Positions 25,016-34,954 of a DNA stretch of 64,000 nucleotides are shown piece after piece (position 1 is the stretch's first letter; each line of letters opens with the position of its first letter). The notes under the pieces are model-generated. The model saw only the letters and a program-made list of their open reading frames with translations, was not told where the DNA came from and ran no database searches. The position numbers were made by a program, and so were the translations under genes. The stretch comes from CAYNJG01 sp965216885 (lineage in GTDB: Bacteria > Planctomycetota > Planctomycetia > Pirellulales > Pirellulaceae), in contig OZ244208.1 of NCBI GenBank assembly GCA_965216885.1, forward strand, positions 1,116,001-1,180,000, in the 5' to 3' direction.

Positions 25016-28000
25016 CTAGTTGGATGATTTGGACAGCGCCGATTCATGGTGGCGCTGCAGGACGTGCTCGAGCAATTCGCTCTGCAGTTGCTCGGTGTTG
25101 GTGAACCGCAGTGTCACAATGTCGTGTTCACGGGAGGTTCCGTCCAGATCGGGCGCGTGCCCAATTTCGGTCAGTTCGCCAAAGGCAAACAGGTCCTTTC
25201 GGCAGCAAAGCGACATTTCGACGTGTTCTGGCTTCTTGGTGCGAATACTGGCCCACGCCGACTTTTGACCCGGTACAAACAGATTTACCAGTTGCTGATT
25301 GTTCCACAGGAACTGACCATCCGGGGCGATTTCACTTAGCAGTTCGCACAGCTCTTCAAGCACTTCCATGTCCCACTGCGGCTGTTGGGAGGGCGGAAAG
25401 CCCTTCTTGTTGAAGTGCCACTTGCGCCCCAGCTTTTTCCAGGGCATGGCATCGGTTGGACTGGATGAAGTGCGTTCGAGGTACGTGTGGAATCCCTTCA
25501 CGGCATCGTCGATGAACTGCCAGAATTCGGCGGTGTCGATTTCTTCCCACGAGTGAGCCCGTACTTCAACTTCCTGCCACGGACCACGCAGGTTCTTGCA
25601 TTTGACGCGCGAGTCGTTGCCGTAAATTGGCAGGTCGTCCATCTGGTTCAGCGTTTTCAGATTTAGCTGATCCTGCAATTTGTCTCGCTTGAACGTGTTC
25701 TTGGCGACGCGGAACTTCATTTTTACGAGCCAAGTTTCCGCCGTGATGGCGTGGAAGAACCAGCCGATGCTCTTCTTTTCCGCCGCGATTTCAACGACAC
25801 TCCGCGAGCTCCAGTCGGTTTCGCTGAATTTGCCCTGCTCGTGAATGCGGTCAACCACGGCGCCCAGTATCTTACCGTCCCATTTGACGGGCTTGCTCTT
25901 GCGGTCAACGCGATCCATCGTGTGCCACTGGCGTCCATCTGCCTCCCACGGCATGCGAGTGTCGCTGCCAACGTCCGCGATGGATTTGTCTTCTTCTCGC
26001 GGAGCCTCGGCTTTTTCCGGGTCAAATCTTTCGCGTATCACCCGCGGGGCTTCACGCAGCGTGGGAGCCAACGCCTCGCCTGTGTGACTTCGCAGTCCGG
26101 AAGCAACGACGTGTGAGGAAGTAGACTTCGTCTTGCTGGCCACTTTCTTTTTTGACGTCTTCTTCGCGGCTGCCGTCTTTGTCTTGGCCCGCTGTGTCTT
26201 CGGCGCGTGGGCGCTTGCGTATTCCACAATCTGTTCCGGTGTACCCGTCGCGACGACCATGCCGCCATCGTCACCGGCCTCGGGCCCCATCTCAATGACC
26301 CAGTCGGCCGTTTTGATCACGTCGAGGTTGTGTTCAATGACGACGACCGAATTACCGAGATCCACAAGTCGATTGAGCACGTCCAGCAACTTTGCAAGAT
26401 CGTCGAAATGCAGACCTGTTGTCGGCTCGTCCAACAGATACAGTGTGCGTCCGGTGTCCGGACGTGAAAGCTCGGCCGCCAGTTTCACGCGTTGCGCTTC
26501 GCCACCGGATAGCGTGGGAGCAGCCTGTCCCAGTGTCAGGTAATCCAGCCCCACGTCACACAGCGTCTGCAACACGCGGCGGATTTTGGGGATGTTCTCA
26601 AACAACCGCGCCGCTTCGCCACACGTCATTTGTAGCACGTCCGCGATGGACTGCCCGTGGAACTGCACCTCCAGTGTTTCCGGGTTGTAGCGGCTGCCTT
26701 TGCACGTCTCACACTGGACCCACACATCAGGCAGGAAGTGCATTTCGATGCAGAGTTGGCCGTTGCCTTCGCACTCTTCACAGCGACCGCCAGGTACGTT
26801 GAAACTGAACCGGCGTTGCGAGAAGCCTCGAATCTTGGATTCGGGCATGGCCGCAAACAGTTGCCGAATCAGCTCGAAGACGCCCGTATACGTCGCAGGG
26901 TTGGAGGTTGGCGAGTTACCGAGTGGTTTCTGGTCGACGCGAATGACCTTGTTGATGTACTGAATGCCATCGATGCGTTCGTGGGCACCTGGAATGACGC
27001 TCGCACGGTGCAGTCGTTTCGCCAACGCGCTGTGAAGCACTTCGTTGACGAATGAGCTCTTGCCGCTGCCGCTGACACCCGTAATTGCTGTAAACGTGCC
27101 CAGCGGAATCGAGACATCGACGTTTCGCAGATTGTTGTGACGCGCCCCGATGACTTGCAGCCACTCCGTATCCGGCTGCACAGGAGGTGTTTCCGTAACG
27201 GCCTTGAGCTTGCGTTTTTTGGCTGACTTCTTTTTCGCTGTCTTCTTCGCAGCCTTGCCTGGTGCTGGATCTGCGGGACGATTGATCTGCAGCGAACCGT
27301 CGGAATCGAGCCGGCGATTCGAGGGAACGCCGATGGCTTTCTTGCCTGAGATGTAGGGGCCGGTAATTGAATCCGCGGCTTTTGAAATCTGTTTTGGAGT
27401 GCCTTTGGCGACCAGGTTGCCGCCGTGCTTTCCAGCGCCGGGCCCAAAGTCGATCACCGTATCGCTGCTTTCGATGACTTCACGATCGTGCTCGACGAGC
27501 ACCAGCGTATTACCGAGGTCACGAAGCTTGTGAATGGCCCCGATCAGCCGTGTATTGTCGCGTGGGTGAAGTCCGATCGTGGGTTCGTCCAGCACGTACA
27601 GAACGCCCGTCAGGCCACTGCCAAGCTGGCTCGCAAGCCGAATCCGTTGGGCTTCACCACCCGACAAAGACGCAGCTCCGCGACCAAGCGTCAGATACTC
27701 AAGTCCGACGTCGTTCAGGAATTGCAGCCGGCCTGTGATTTCACGAATCAGCTCGCCAGCGATCTTCTTGTCGCGGGCTGTCAGTTTCCATTTGGCGATC
27801 GTCGCCTGAAGCTGTCCCAGTGGTTGGCGACACAGCTGATCGATCGTGAGTTGCCGATACTTGGTCGCCGATGCGTCTTCGCGCAGTCGGCTGCCACCGC
27901 ATGCCGAGCATTCGACTTCGTCAACGAGCAGTTCCAGGCGGGCTCTCAGGGTTGGCGACAGCCGCGCCGCCTCTTCCAGTGCGGGATAGAGTCCCTTGAA

Positions 28001-31000
28001 CTGGAATTCAAATACCGGTTGCCCGGTTCGTTTTTTCCCGGCCTGGTAAACGGGATACCAACGCTCGCCCGTACCATGCATGATGAGCCGACGCTGCCGG
28101 GCATCGAGTTCCTCGAAGGGCTGGTCGAGCGCAATGCCGGTTTCAATCGACAGGGATTCCAGCATCCACTGCGAAACCGACCGAGATGTGTCCGGCCACA
28201 ACAACACGGCCCCTTCTGCGAGCGTCATTCGCCCGTTCTGAATCAGGGCTGCCGGATTCGCACCGGTTTGCGTGCCCAGGCCCTCGCACGCCTCGCACCA
28301 ACCGAGGTGGCTGTTGAAGGAAAAACTGTGTGGCGTGAGCCGTTCGAAACTGCGGCCACACGAATCGCACGCGAGATGTTGACTGTGAATGGTGACCGGC
28401 CAGCGGTATTCCTCCAGCTTGTCTTTTTGCATGGCGACGTGCATCACGCCACGCCCCATCGCCAGTGCTCCTTCGACGCTTTCAGCGATCCGGGATTTCT
28501 CCTTGTCCTTGACGATCACGCGATCCACCACGACTTCTACCGAATGCTTACGGCGTCGATCGATGGCGGGAGGATTGTCCAACGAATGGGTTTCGCCGTT
28601 GACCCGCACGCGAACGTAGCCATTGGCGCGAAGATCCTCCCACAAGGTTTCGAACTTCTGCCCGACCTCGATGGAGACCGGCGACATGATGTACAGCCGG
28701 GAACCCTGCGGCAGCGCCATGATCTTGTCGACAACTTCGTCGGCCGTCTGCGTGCCAATCGGCTTGTCACAATCCGGGCAATGCGGTGTGCCTGCACGCG
28801 CCAACAGAATGCGCAGGTAGTCGTAGATCTCTGTCGTAGTGCCCACGGTGGATCGCGGGGAACTACCCAAATTCTGCTGCTCGATGGCAATGGCCGGCGA
28901 GAGTCCTTCAATGCGTTCGAGAACGGGCTTTTGCATCTGCCCGACGAACTGCCGCGCGTACGAACTGAGACTCTCCACGTAGCGACGTTGGCCTTCGGCG
29001 TAGATCGTGTCCATGGCCAGTGAACTCTTGCCGCTGCCACTGGGCCCGCAAAACACTGTCATCTTGTCGCGAGGAATCTTGGCATCGACACCACGCAGGT
29101 TGTGTTGTTCGGCGCCGACAACTTCGATTTCTTTCGCCAGCTCGACCTTCTTGCGTTTGGCAATCGTTGGCTTGATCACGCCGTTGGCGGTTGGCTTGGG
29201 CTTCAGTCCCAATAGTGGCGCCAGTGCGCGACCGGTGTGCGAGCCCGGGGTTTTGGCGATCAATTCGGGCGTTCCGCAGGCGACCACCTGGCCACCGTCC
29301 GCTCCACCTTCCGGGCCAATGTCAATCACCCAGTCCGCCGTCTTGATCACGTCCAGATTGTGCTCGACGACCAGAACCGTATTGCCGACGTTGACGAAGT
29401 TCTGCAAAACCGACAGCAGCAACTGAACGTCGGCAAAGTGCAGGCCGGTCGTCGGTTCATCCAGCAGATAGAGCGTGCTGCCGGTGCTCTTCTTGACCAG
29501 CTCTTTGGCCAGTTTCACGCGTTGCGCTTCGCCACCGGAAAGCGTTGGCGAGGGTTGGCCAATTTGCAGGTAGTCGAGCCCGACATCATGCAGCGTCTGC
29601 AGCTTGTGATGGACTTTGGGGATGTTGTCGAAGAACTCCAGCGCCGTCTGGATGTCCATTTCCAGCACATCCGCGATCGACTTGCCCTTGAATTTGACGC
29701 CCAGCGTTTCCCGGTTGAAGCGATGGCCTTCGCAGACCGGACACGTTACCCAAACGTCGGCGAGGAAGTCCATTTCCAGTTTGGTCGAGCCGTTGCCCTC
29801 GCACGCCTGGCAACGTCCGCCGTCCACGTTGAAGCTGAATCGCCCGGGCTTGTAGCCGCGACGCTTTGATTCCGGCAATAGCGTAAACATCGACCGGATA
29901 TCGTCAAACACCTTGATGTAGGTGCCGGGATTGGATCGTGGCGTTCGACCAATGGGCGACTGGTCGATTGCAATCAACTTGTCGAGGAACTGAAGACCGT
30001 TGATCGCGCGGTGTTCGCCCGGATCGCCTTCTCCAAGATTGAGATCGCGTCGCAGTGCCTCCACGAGAATGTCATTGACGAACGAACTCTTGCCGGAGCC
30101 CGATGCACCCGTGACACATACGAACGAGCCCAGCGGAATGTGGATGTCGACATCCTTGAGATTGTTGTGCTTGCAACCAAGGACGCTCAGCCACTCATCG
30201 CCGACGACGCGCGGTGCTTCGGGTGCGCTGGTTTTGGTGCGTCGTTTTGGTTTCTTCGCAATCGGCCGGCCGGTCTCCTCATGGACGGGAGTCGGCGGGG
30301 CCTCTTTCGGCTGCGTACTTTCCGGGAGCCGACGTTCTTTCGGAACTTCGATCGCACGTTTCCCGGAAAGGAACTGCCCCGTAACGCTGGCCTTCTTTTT
30401 GGTCACGACATCCAGGGCACCTTCGGCAACGACATGGCCGCCACGCACGCCAGGACCGGGACCAAAGTCGATGATGTGGTCCGCATGTCGCATCGTGTCT
30501 TCGTCATGCTCGACGACAACCACCGTATTGCCAAGGTCACGCAACTGCTGCAACGTTTCCAGCAGGCGATCATTGTCACGCGGGTGCAAACCAATCGACG
30601 GCTCATCCAGGATGTAGAGGACACCGACCAGGCCGCATCCAATCTGTCCGGCGAGCCGGATACGCTGCGTCTCGCCGCCGGAAAGCGTGGGTGCCGTACG
30701 GTGCAGGGTGAGGTAGTCGAGTCCAACATTTAGCAGGAAACCGAGTCGTCCGCGAACTTCACGGAGGACTTCCGAAGCGATCATCGTCCGCGTATCGTCG
30801 AGCACCAGTTCTTCGAAGAAGTTACGCGCTTCGGCGACGGGCAGCGAGCAGATCTCCGGCAAGGTGAGCGCCGGTGTCTTTGCGAATGATTCGTGTTTGG
30901 TGCGAACGGTGAAGGCGGATGCAAATCGATTTAGACGATGCCCTTCGCAATCCGGACACGGAATCGTGCTCATGTACTTTTCGAGCTTCCGGATCTGCAT

Positions 31001-32287
31001 CTTGCTCTGGCTGTTGCGGTACTTGGAAAGCAGTTCGGGAATGATGCCTTCGAAGTTGCCGCCGTATTTGATCGGCGATTTTCCGCCACGCCATGTAAAG
31101 GTGATATGCTCGTCGCCGGTTCCCCAGAGCAACAGCTCCTGCAACGGCGGATCGAGATCCTCCCACGGCGTTTCCAGCAGTGTGCCTTCCGGTAGATCGT
31201 TGGCGCGTTCGACTTTTTCTGCGACGCCTGCGTAGATACTGCGTTTCCAGCGCCCGACGTCTTTCCATGGACCGACGATTTCGACGGCGCCGCGAGCGAA
31301 TGATTTGGACGGATCCGGGATCAGCAGGGCTGGGTCGAACGAAAAGAACTCGCCAAGCCCATCACACTCTTCGCACATTCCCTGAGGGCTATTGAAACTA
31401 AAGAGCTGAGGACTCGGTGGTTGAAAGCCCAAACCACAGTCCGAACAGCCGTAGTCGATCGAAAGCAGCATATCGCCCGGGTTGCCGCCCCGTCGTTTCG
31501 TTCGTCTACCACCGGCACGCTTCGATTCCTTACCGCCTTCGGTTCCGGCCGACCCGGCTGCATCGGCCGCGCCGTCGGCGATGATCATCGTGCCTTCACC
31601 AATCTTCAGAGCAAGATCAACGGCCTCGGCAAGACGGGGGCGGACCCCATCGGTGACAACCAGTCGGTCGACGACAACTTCGATATCGTGTCGCATTTGA
31701 CGATCGAGATTCAGGTCGTCGTTGAGTTGAACGATTTCACCATCCACCCGTGCCCGGACGAAACCTTGTTTGAGGAACTCGACGAACAGGTCTTTGTGCT
31801 CGCCTTTCTGACCGCGAATCACGGGCGCAAGCAGGATGATCTTTGATTCGCCAGGGAGCGAAAGAATACGTCCGATGATCTGTTCGCGAGTCTGCGAGGT
31901 GATGGGCTTACCGCAATTGGGGCAATGACCATCCGCGACACGTGCGAACAGAACTCTCAGATAATCGTAGATTTCGGTGATCGTCCCCACGGTCGATCGG
32001 GGGTTCGTGCCGGCAGATTTCTGCGAAATCGAGATCGACGGGCTCAAACCGCCTATGTAGTCGACATCCGGCTTGGGCATTTGCCCCAGAAATTGTCGCG
32101 CAAAACTCGACAGTGATTCGACGTAGCGACGTTGGCCCTCCGCGTAGAGCGTGTCGAACGCGAGCGAACTCTTGCCGCTTCCGCTGACACCAGTCAGGCA
32201 TATGAGCTTGTTTCGCGGTAGTACGAGGTCGACTCCGCGCAGATTGTGCTCGCGGGCCCCCTTGATGACTATGTCCGACGCTGGCAT
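25016..32287 (-). CDS. uvrA: Tandem-fused double UvrA with a duplicated C-terminal extension
   Basis: The protein is about 2423 residues, against about 940 for ordinary UvrA. It contains two full UvrA copies: Walker A motifs G-x-SGSGKSS at about residues 33, 730, 1080 and 1740, each with an LSGGE(T/A)QR signature and DEP(S/T)xGLH Walker B, and CxxC zinc-finger pairs such as CSDCG...CEECDG. Between and after them are Lys/Ala/Pro linkers. Residues about 2105-2423 form an extra domain with two repeats starting MPWEADGRQWH and MPWKKLGRKWH. It recognises DNA damage in nucleotide excision repair. A longer ATG start at 32323 is possible. Confidence 0.95.
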   Translation of the reverse strand: MPASDIVIKGAREHNLRGVDLVLPRNKLICLTGVSGSGKSSLAFDTLYAEGQRRYVESLSSFARQFLGQMPKPDVDYIGGLSPSISISQKSAGTNPRSTVGTITEIYDYLRVLFARVADGHCPNCGKPITSQTREQIIGRILSLPGESKIILLAPVIRGQKGEHKDLFVEFLKQGFVRARVDGEIVQLNDDLNLDRQMRHDIEVVVDRLVVTDGVRPRLAEAVDLALKIGEGTMIIADGAADAAGSAGTEGGKESKRAGGRRTKRRGGNPGDMLLSIDYGCSDCGLGFQPPSPQLFSFNSPQGMCEECDGLGEFFSFDPALLIPDPSKSFARGAVEIVGPWKDVGRWKRSIYAGVAEKVERANDLPEGTLLETPWEDLDPPLQELLLWGTGDEHITFTWRGGKSPIKYGGNFEGIIPELLSKYRNSQSKMQIRKLEKYMSTIPCPDCEGHRLNRFASAFTVRTKHESFAKTPALTLPEICSLPVAEARNFFEELVLDDTRTMIASEVLREVRGRLGFLLNVGLDYLTLHRTAPTLSGGETQRIRLAGQIGCGLVGVLYILDEPSIGLHPRDNDRLLETLQQLRDLGNTVVVVEHDEDTMRHADHIIDFGPGPGVRGGHVVAEGALDVVTKKKASVTGQFLSGKRAIEVPKERRLPESTQPKEAPPTPVHEETGRPIAKKPKRRTKTSAPEAPRVVGDEWLSVLGCKHNNLKDVDIHIPLGSFVCVTGASGSGKSSFVNDILVEALRRDLNLGEGDPGEHRAINGLQFLDKLIAIDQSPIGRTPRSNPGTYIKVFDDIRSMFTLLPESKRRGYKPGRFSFNVDGGRCQACEGNGSTKLEMDFLADVWVTCPVCEGHRFNRETLGVKFKGKSIADVLEMDIQTALEFFDNIPKVHHKLQTLHDVGLDYLQIGQPSPTLSGGEAQRVKLAKELVKKSTGSTLYLLDEPTTGLHFADVQLLLSVLQNFVNVGNTVLVVEHNLDVIKTADWVIDIGPEGGADGGQVVACGTPELIAKTPGSHTGRALAPLLGLKPKPTANGVIKPTIAKRKKVELAKEIEVVGAEQHNLRGVDAKIPRDKMTVFCGPSGSGKSSLAMDTIYAEGQRRYVESLSSYARQFVGQMQKPVLERIEGLSPAIAIEQQNLGSSPRSTVGTTTEIYDYLRILLARAGTPHCPDCDKPIGTQTADEVVDKIMALPQGSRLYIMSPVSIEVGQKFETLWEDLRANGYVRVRVNGETHSLDNPPAIDRRRKHSVEVVVDRVIVKDKEKSRIAESVEGALAMGRGVMHVAMQKDKLEEYRWPVTIHSQHLACDSCGRSFERLTPHSFSFNSHLGWCEACEGLGTQTGANPAALIQNGRMTLAEGAVLLWPDTSRSVSQWMLESLSIETGIALDQPFEELDARQRRLIMHGTGERWYPVYQAGKKRTGQPVFEFQFKGLYPALEEAARLSPTLRARLELLVDEVECSACGGSRLREDASATKYRQLTIDQLCRQPLGQLQATIAKWKLTARDKKIAGELIREITGRLQFLNDVGLEYLTLGRGAASLSGGEAQRIRLASQLGSGLTGVLYVLDEPTIGLHPRDNTRLIGAIHKLRDLGNTLVLVEHDREVIESSDTVIDFGPGAGKHGGNLVAKGTPKQISKAADSITGPYISGKKAIGVPSNRRLDSDGSLQINRPADPAPGKAAKKTAKKKSAKKRKLKAVTETPPVQPDTEWLQVIGARHNNLRNVDVSIPLGTFTAITGVSGSGKSSFVNEVLHSALAKRLHRASVIPGAHERIDGIQYINKVIRVDQKPLGNSPTSNPATYTGVFELIRQLFAAMPESKIRGFSQRRFSFNVPGGRCEECEGNGQLCIEMHFLPDVWVQCETCKGSRYNPETLEVQFHGQSIADVLQMTCGEAARLFENIPKIRRVLQTLCDVGLDYLTLGQAAPTLSGGEAQRVKLAAELSRPDTGRTLYLLDEPTTGLHFDDLAKLLDVLNRLVDLGNSVVVIEHNLDVIKTADWVIEMGPEAGDDGGMVVATGTPEQIVEYASAHAPKTQRAKTKTAAAKKTSKKKVASKTKSTSSHVVASGLRSHTGEALAPTLREAPRVIRERFDPEKAEAPREEDKSIADVGSDTRMPWEADGRQWHTMDRVDRKSKPVKWDGKILGAVVDRIHEQGKFSETDWSSRSVVEIAAEKKSIGWFFHAITAETWLVKMKFRVAKNTFKRDKLQDQLNLKTLNQMDDLPIYGNDSRVKCKNLRGPWQEVEVRAHSWEEIDTAEFWQFIDDAVKGFHTYLERTSSSPTDAMPWKKLGRKWHFNKKGFPPSQQPQWDMEVLEELCELLSEIAPDGQFLWNNQQLVNLFVPGQKSAWASIRTKKPEHVEMSLCCRKDLFAFGELTEIGHAPDLDGTSREHDIVTLRFTNTEQLQSELLEHVLQRHHESALSKSSN

Positions 32288-32463
32288 ATCCGTTGCACTC
32301 TCCAAGTCCGGCAAACCCGGCATTGTACCCGAGGTCGGACTTTGGCCCAGACGTAGAAAAACACGTGGCTACAGCGAAAAACAGACGCCACTGGGTCGTT
32401 TCAGCAAATTAACACAATTGACAAATTGCGTTTCACCGGCCAATTCTCGTCGAATCCACCCCA

Positions 32464-33552
32464 ATGAGCAGAATCCGCATGGCTCTTGTGGTTTTGCGCT
32501 GCTTGCATACTCACTTTGGCCGTCTGTATCAACTTTGCAACATATTGTTGCGTGTGAACACTGCACGCACGAATATCCGTTCGCTCGTGACGAGCACATG
32601 TGGATCTGCGAAGACGATCGAACTGCTGTTGGTGACAACCGTCACCTTGCTGGCTTTGTCTGTCGCCTTTGTTTCCATGCGCGATGCCATCATTGCGGAA
32701 ATAGCCGATTTCGCGGGTGGCATTCAGGACGTCAATCAGGACTATGACTTGCAGGGGGCTGGCGGACACAGCGCGCAAACGCTGGGCATGCAATTCGCCG
32801 ATCAACTTGACTTCTGTGATTCCGTCGATGACGCATCAGGGAGCATCGACAACTGCATTACCGTTGACTATTCGCCCATCGACGAAGGGAACGAGATCGA
32901 TACGGCAACACTTTCCGTAGGATTCAGTTTTGACGACGGCGTTGGGGACAATTCTCCGGAAGGGAATTCCAACAACGGCACTCTGGTTGGTGGTGCGATG
33001 ATCGTCGATGGGGAACTAGTACTCGACGGAGACAATGACGCGGTAACGATTGGCAATTCCAGCGACATCAATCTTGGCATCCACGGACAACGGTCGATTG
33101 CGATTGAATTCGTCGCGACGGAAGTGACCTCAAGGCAGGTCATCTACGAGGAGGGAGGTACTGCTCGCGGCCTCAATATCTACATCGAGGGAGGTCGGCT
33201 GTACGTTGGCGGCTGGAATATCCCGAACGGAGAAAGCGGCTGGGCTCCCACCTACGTGAGTACGCCAGTGACGGCCGGCGCCCGGAATTCGGTGGCGCTG
33301 GTGCTGGATGGAACCGCCACCGTGCAGCCAGGTGCCCTGACCGGGTATCTCAATGGAGCTGCATTTGGCACAGGGGCCGGTTCACAATTGTGGCAACACG
33401 GAGCCGGTATTGGGATCGGTGGCATCAATGGCCAAACAATCTTTCACACCGGGCCCGTCAACAGCGGTTCGTTCTTCGGCGGCACGATGGACAACTTTTA
33501 TTTGTTCAATCGAGCCTTGAGCCCTACGGAAGTGCAAACACTGGCACACTGA
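32464..33552 (+). CDS. Membrane-anchored LamG-like (concanavalin) protein
   Basis: After a basic N-terminus there is one strong hydrophobic helix (IELLLVTTVTLLALSVAFV, about residues 52-70) followed by an acidic stalk. The C-terminal half (about 150-355) is a LamG/Laminin_G_3-like beta-sandwich: DGDNDAVTIGNSSDINLG, SVALVLDGTA, GYLNGAAFG, and FFGGTMDNFYLFNRALSPTE, a typical closing motif. It probably binds carbohydrate at the cell surface. The start is uncertain: ATG 32464 or 32479 or GTG 32554, none with a good Shine-Dalgarno. A perfect TTGACA at 32418-32423 lies upstream without a clear -10 box. Confidence 0.75.
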   Translation: MSRIRMALVVLRCLHTHFGRLYQLCNILLRVNTARTNIRSLVTSTCGSAKTIELLLVTTVTLLALSVAFVSMRDAIIAEIADFAGGIQDVNQDYDLQGAGGHSAQTLGMQFADQLDFCDSVDDASGSIDNCITVDYSPIDEGNEIDTATLSVGFSFDDGVGDNSPEGNSNNGTLVGGAMIVDGELVLDGDNDAVTIGNSSDINLGIHGQRSIAIEFVATEVTSRQVIYEEGGTARGLNIYIEGGRLYVGGWNIPNGESGWAPTYVSTPVTAGARNSVALVLDGTATVQPGALTGYLNGAAFGTGAGSQLWQHGAGIGIGGINGQTIFHTGPVNSGSFFGGTMDNFYLFNRALSPTEVQTLAH

Positions 33553-33589
33553 TCTGACGCTGGTGAACGGATCTCAGGTTGGCGAGCGT

Positions 33590-34522
33590 CTAGAAAATAT
33601 CGCCGGACACTTCTTCGCCGTCGCGTGAAGTGATCGCCTTGATGATTTCCTTGTCCGTTCCGGTTGGCAAGAACCGCAGCGAGCCATCGCAGAAGAGGAA
33701 GTGGACTCCACCTCCGTGCTGAGAGTACACGCGTTCGTTGTACCAGGCTTTGGGCGTCTTGGATGTGTTTACACCTTTGGAGAGGTGACCAATGTTCTTC
33801 CCGGAAACCCAGGTACCGTGAAAGTCACCATCGTCTTCAAGGCCACGTCCGGAACACTCAGTAACACAAGACGTTTTGGACAAGCCGTCCGTGATCCGCT
33901 GAGCCCGAATGACGGGCGGCTTCAGAATGCGAAGCTCGTTTTCCAAGCCCTTCGTGCCGATCAGCACTCCACGCTGCGGACCGTAGTCAATGCCCGTCGC
34001 CGGATTCTTCCACGTCCGGGAAGGTCCCGCGATTCCCAGGTAGTCGATGCACGCCAACCCGTCACCAAAGCCACCCTCCGTGTTGATCAGTTTCTCCTCG
34101 GCATTGCGATGCTCCTCGCGCAGTGACGTCGCCGGGCAGAGGTAGATGGGGATTACCTGACTGGCAACATTGCGATTGGGGCCGTACAGGAAAGGCTTCT
34201 TGAAGTCGATCTGGTCGGAGAGCTGTTGCTCCTCGATATAGCCAAGAATCTGAGCCGCCCACGAATAGCTGAAGTTGTCCGGTTCTTTGCGAGACACCCA
34301 CTGTTGTCCGGGTGGGAAGTGATCGTTGGCGGACTCATAATTCGTGATGGCCAACCCAACCTGACGCAGATTGTTCTGGCAGCCCGTCTGACGCGCGGCG
34401 CCACGAACCGATTGCACTGCCGGCAAAAGGATTGCCAACAACATGCCAATAACGGCGACCACCACCAACAACTCGACTAGCGTAAATCCGTCGCGTTGAT
34501 TTCGAGTCATTTGATCATCCAT
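33590..34522 (-). CDS. DUF1559 pseudopilin-like protein
   Basis: The product starts MDDQMTRNQRDGFTLVELLV, with a type IV prepilin cleavage site before FTLVE, a hydrophobic helix, NNLRQVGLAI and the C-terminal HGGGVHFLFCDGSLRFL motif of DUF1559. It is about 310 residues. The ATG at 34522 has GAGGG 7 nt upstream, which favours it over the longer frame to 34573. It is convergent with the LamG gene at a distance of 37 bp. Confidence 0.9.
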   Translation of the reverse strand: MDDQMTRNQRDGFTLVELLVVVAVIGMLLAILLPAVQSVRGAARQTGCQNNLRQVGLAITNYESANDHFPPGQQWVSRKEPDNFSYSWAAQILGYIEEQQLSDQIDFKKPFLYGPNRNVASQVIPIYLCPATSLREEHRNAEEKLINTEGGFGDGLACIDYLGIAGPSRTWKNPATGIDYGPQRGVLIGTKGLENELRILKPPVIRAQRITDGLSKTSCVTECSGRGLEDDGDFHGTWVSGKNIGHLSKGVNTSKTPKAWYNERVYSQHGGGVHFLFCDGSLRFLPTGTDKEIIKAITSRDGEEVSGDIF

Positions 34523-34954
34523 TTGTCCGCCCTCTGTTCCAATTGAAAAGCGGTCCCGCTGGCGTTGCCTCATTCGCTCAGTCCGTTGCCCCCGTTAAGG
34601 GACATTGGCCGGGACGTTCTCCCTCGTCGCTTATGCGACCCGTTCTTCATGCCGCCTTAATATAAGGCAGATCGTCTTAACTTAGTACTCATCATGCGGA
34701 AAAAGTGCTGCTCCGCGGTCAAAAACCGGGGTGATGGACGTTGCCAAAGCGCTTGGAAACCGGCCCAATTTGTCCACTTGGAGGAACGCCCCGCTATGTC
34801 TGCCAGCCAGGTAGCAGTAGGCGACACTTGGTCGCGCTTGCGTGCATTTCGCCGTTGATAGCACGACGTCAGTGATTGATAGCACGACGTCAGAAGAGTA
34901 TTCGCAGTTTGCGATTTAGATATTGCCGCGACGCTGCCGCAAACGCACGGCTTT
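34523..34954. repeat. Intergenic region with an 18-bp direct repeat
   Basis: The direct repeat TTGATAGCACGACGTCAG occurs at 34855-34872 and again at 34876-34893, a 21-bp spacing (two helical turns), each carrying the palindrome GACGTC. A small hairpin (GCCTTA/TAAGGC) is at 34654-34668. The repeat could be a protein-binding site for the minus-strand genes; no gene is recognised in this stretch. Confidence 0.75.

Noticed and set aside
27425..29023. Long plus-strand frame (532 codons) antisense to uvrA
   Set aside because: It is the opposite-strand shadow of a clearly conserved UvrA cassette; it has no recognisable domain of its own.
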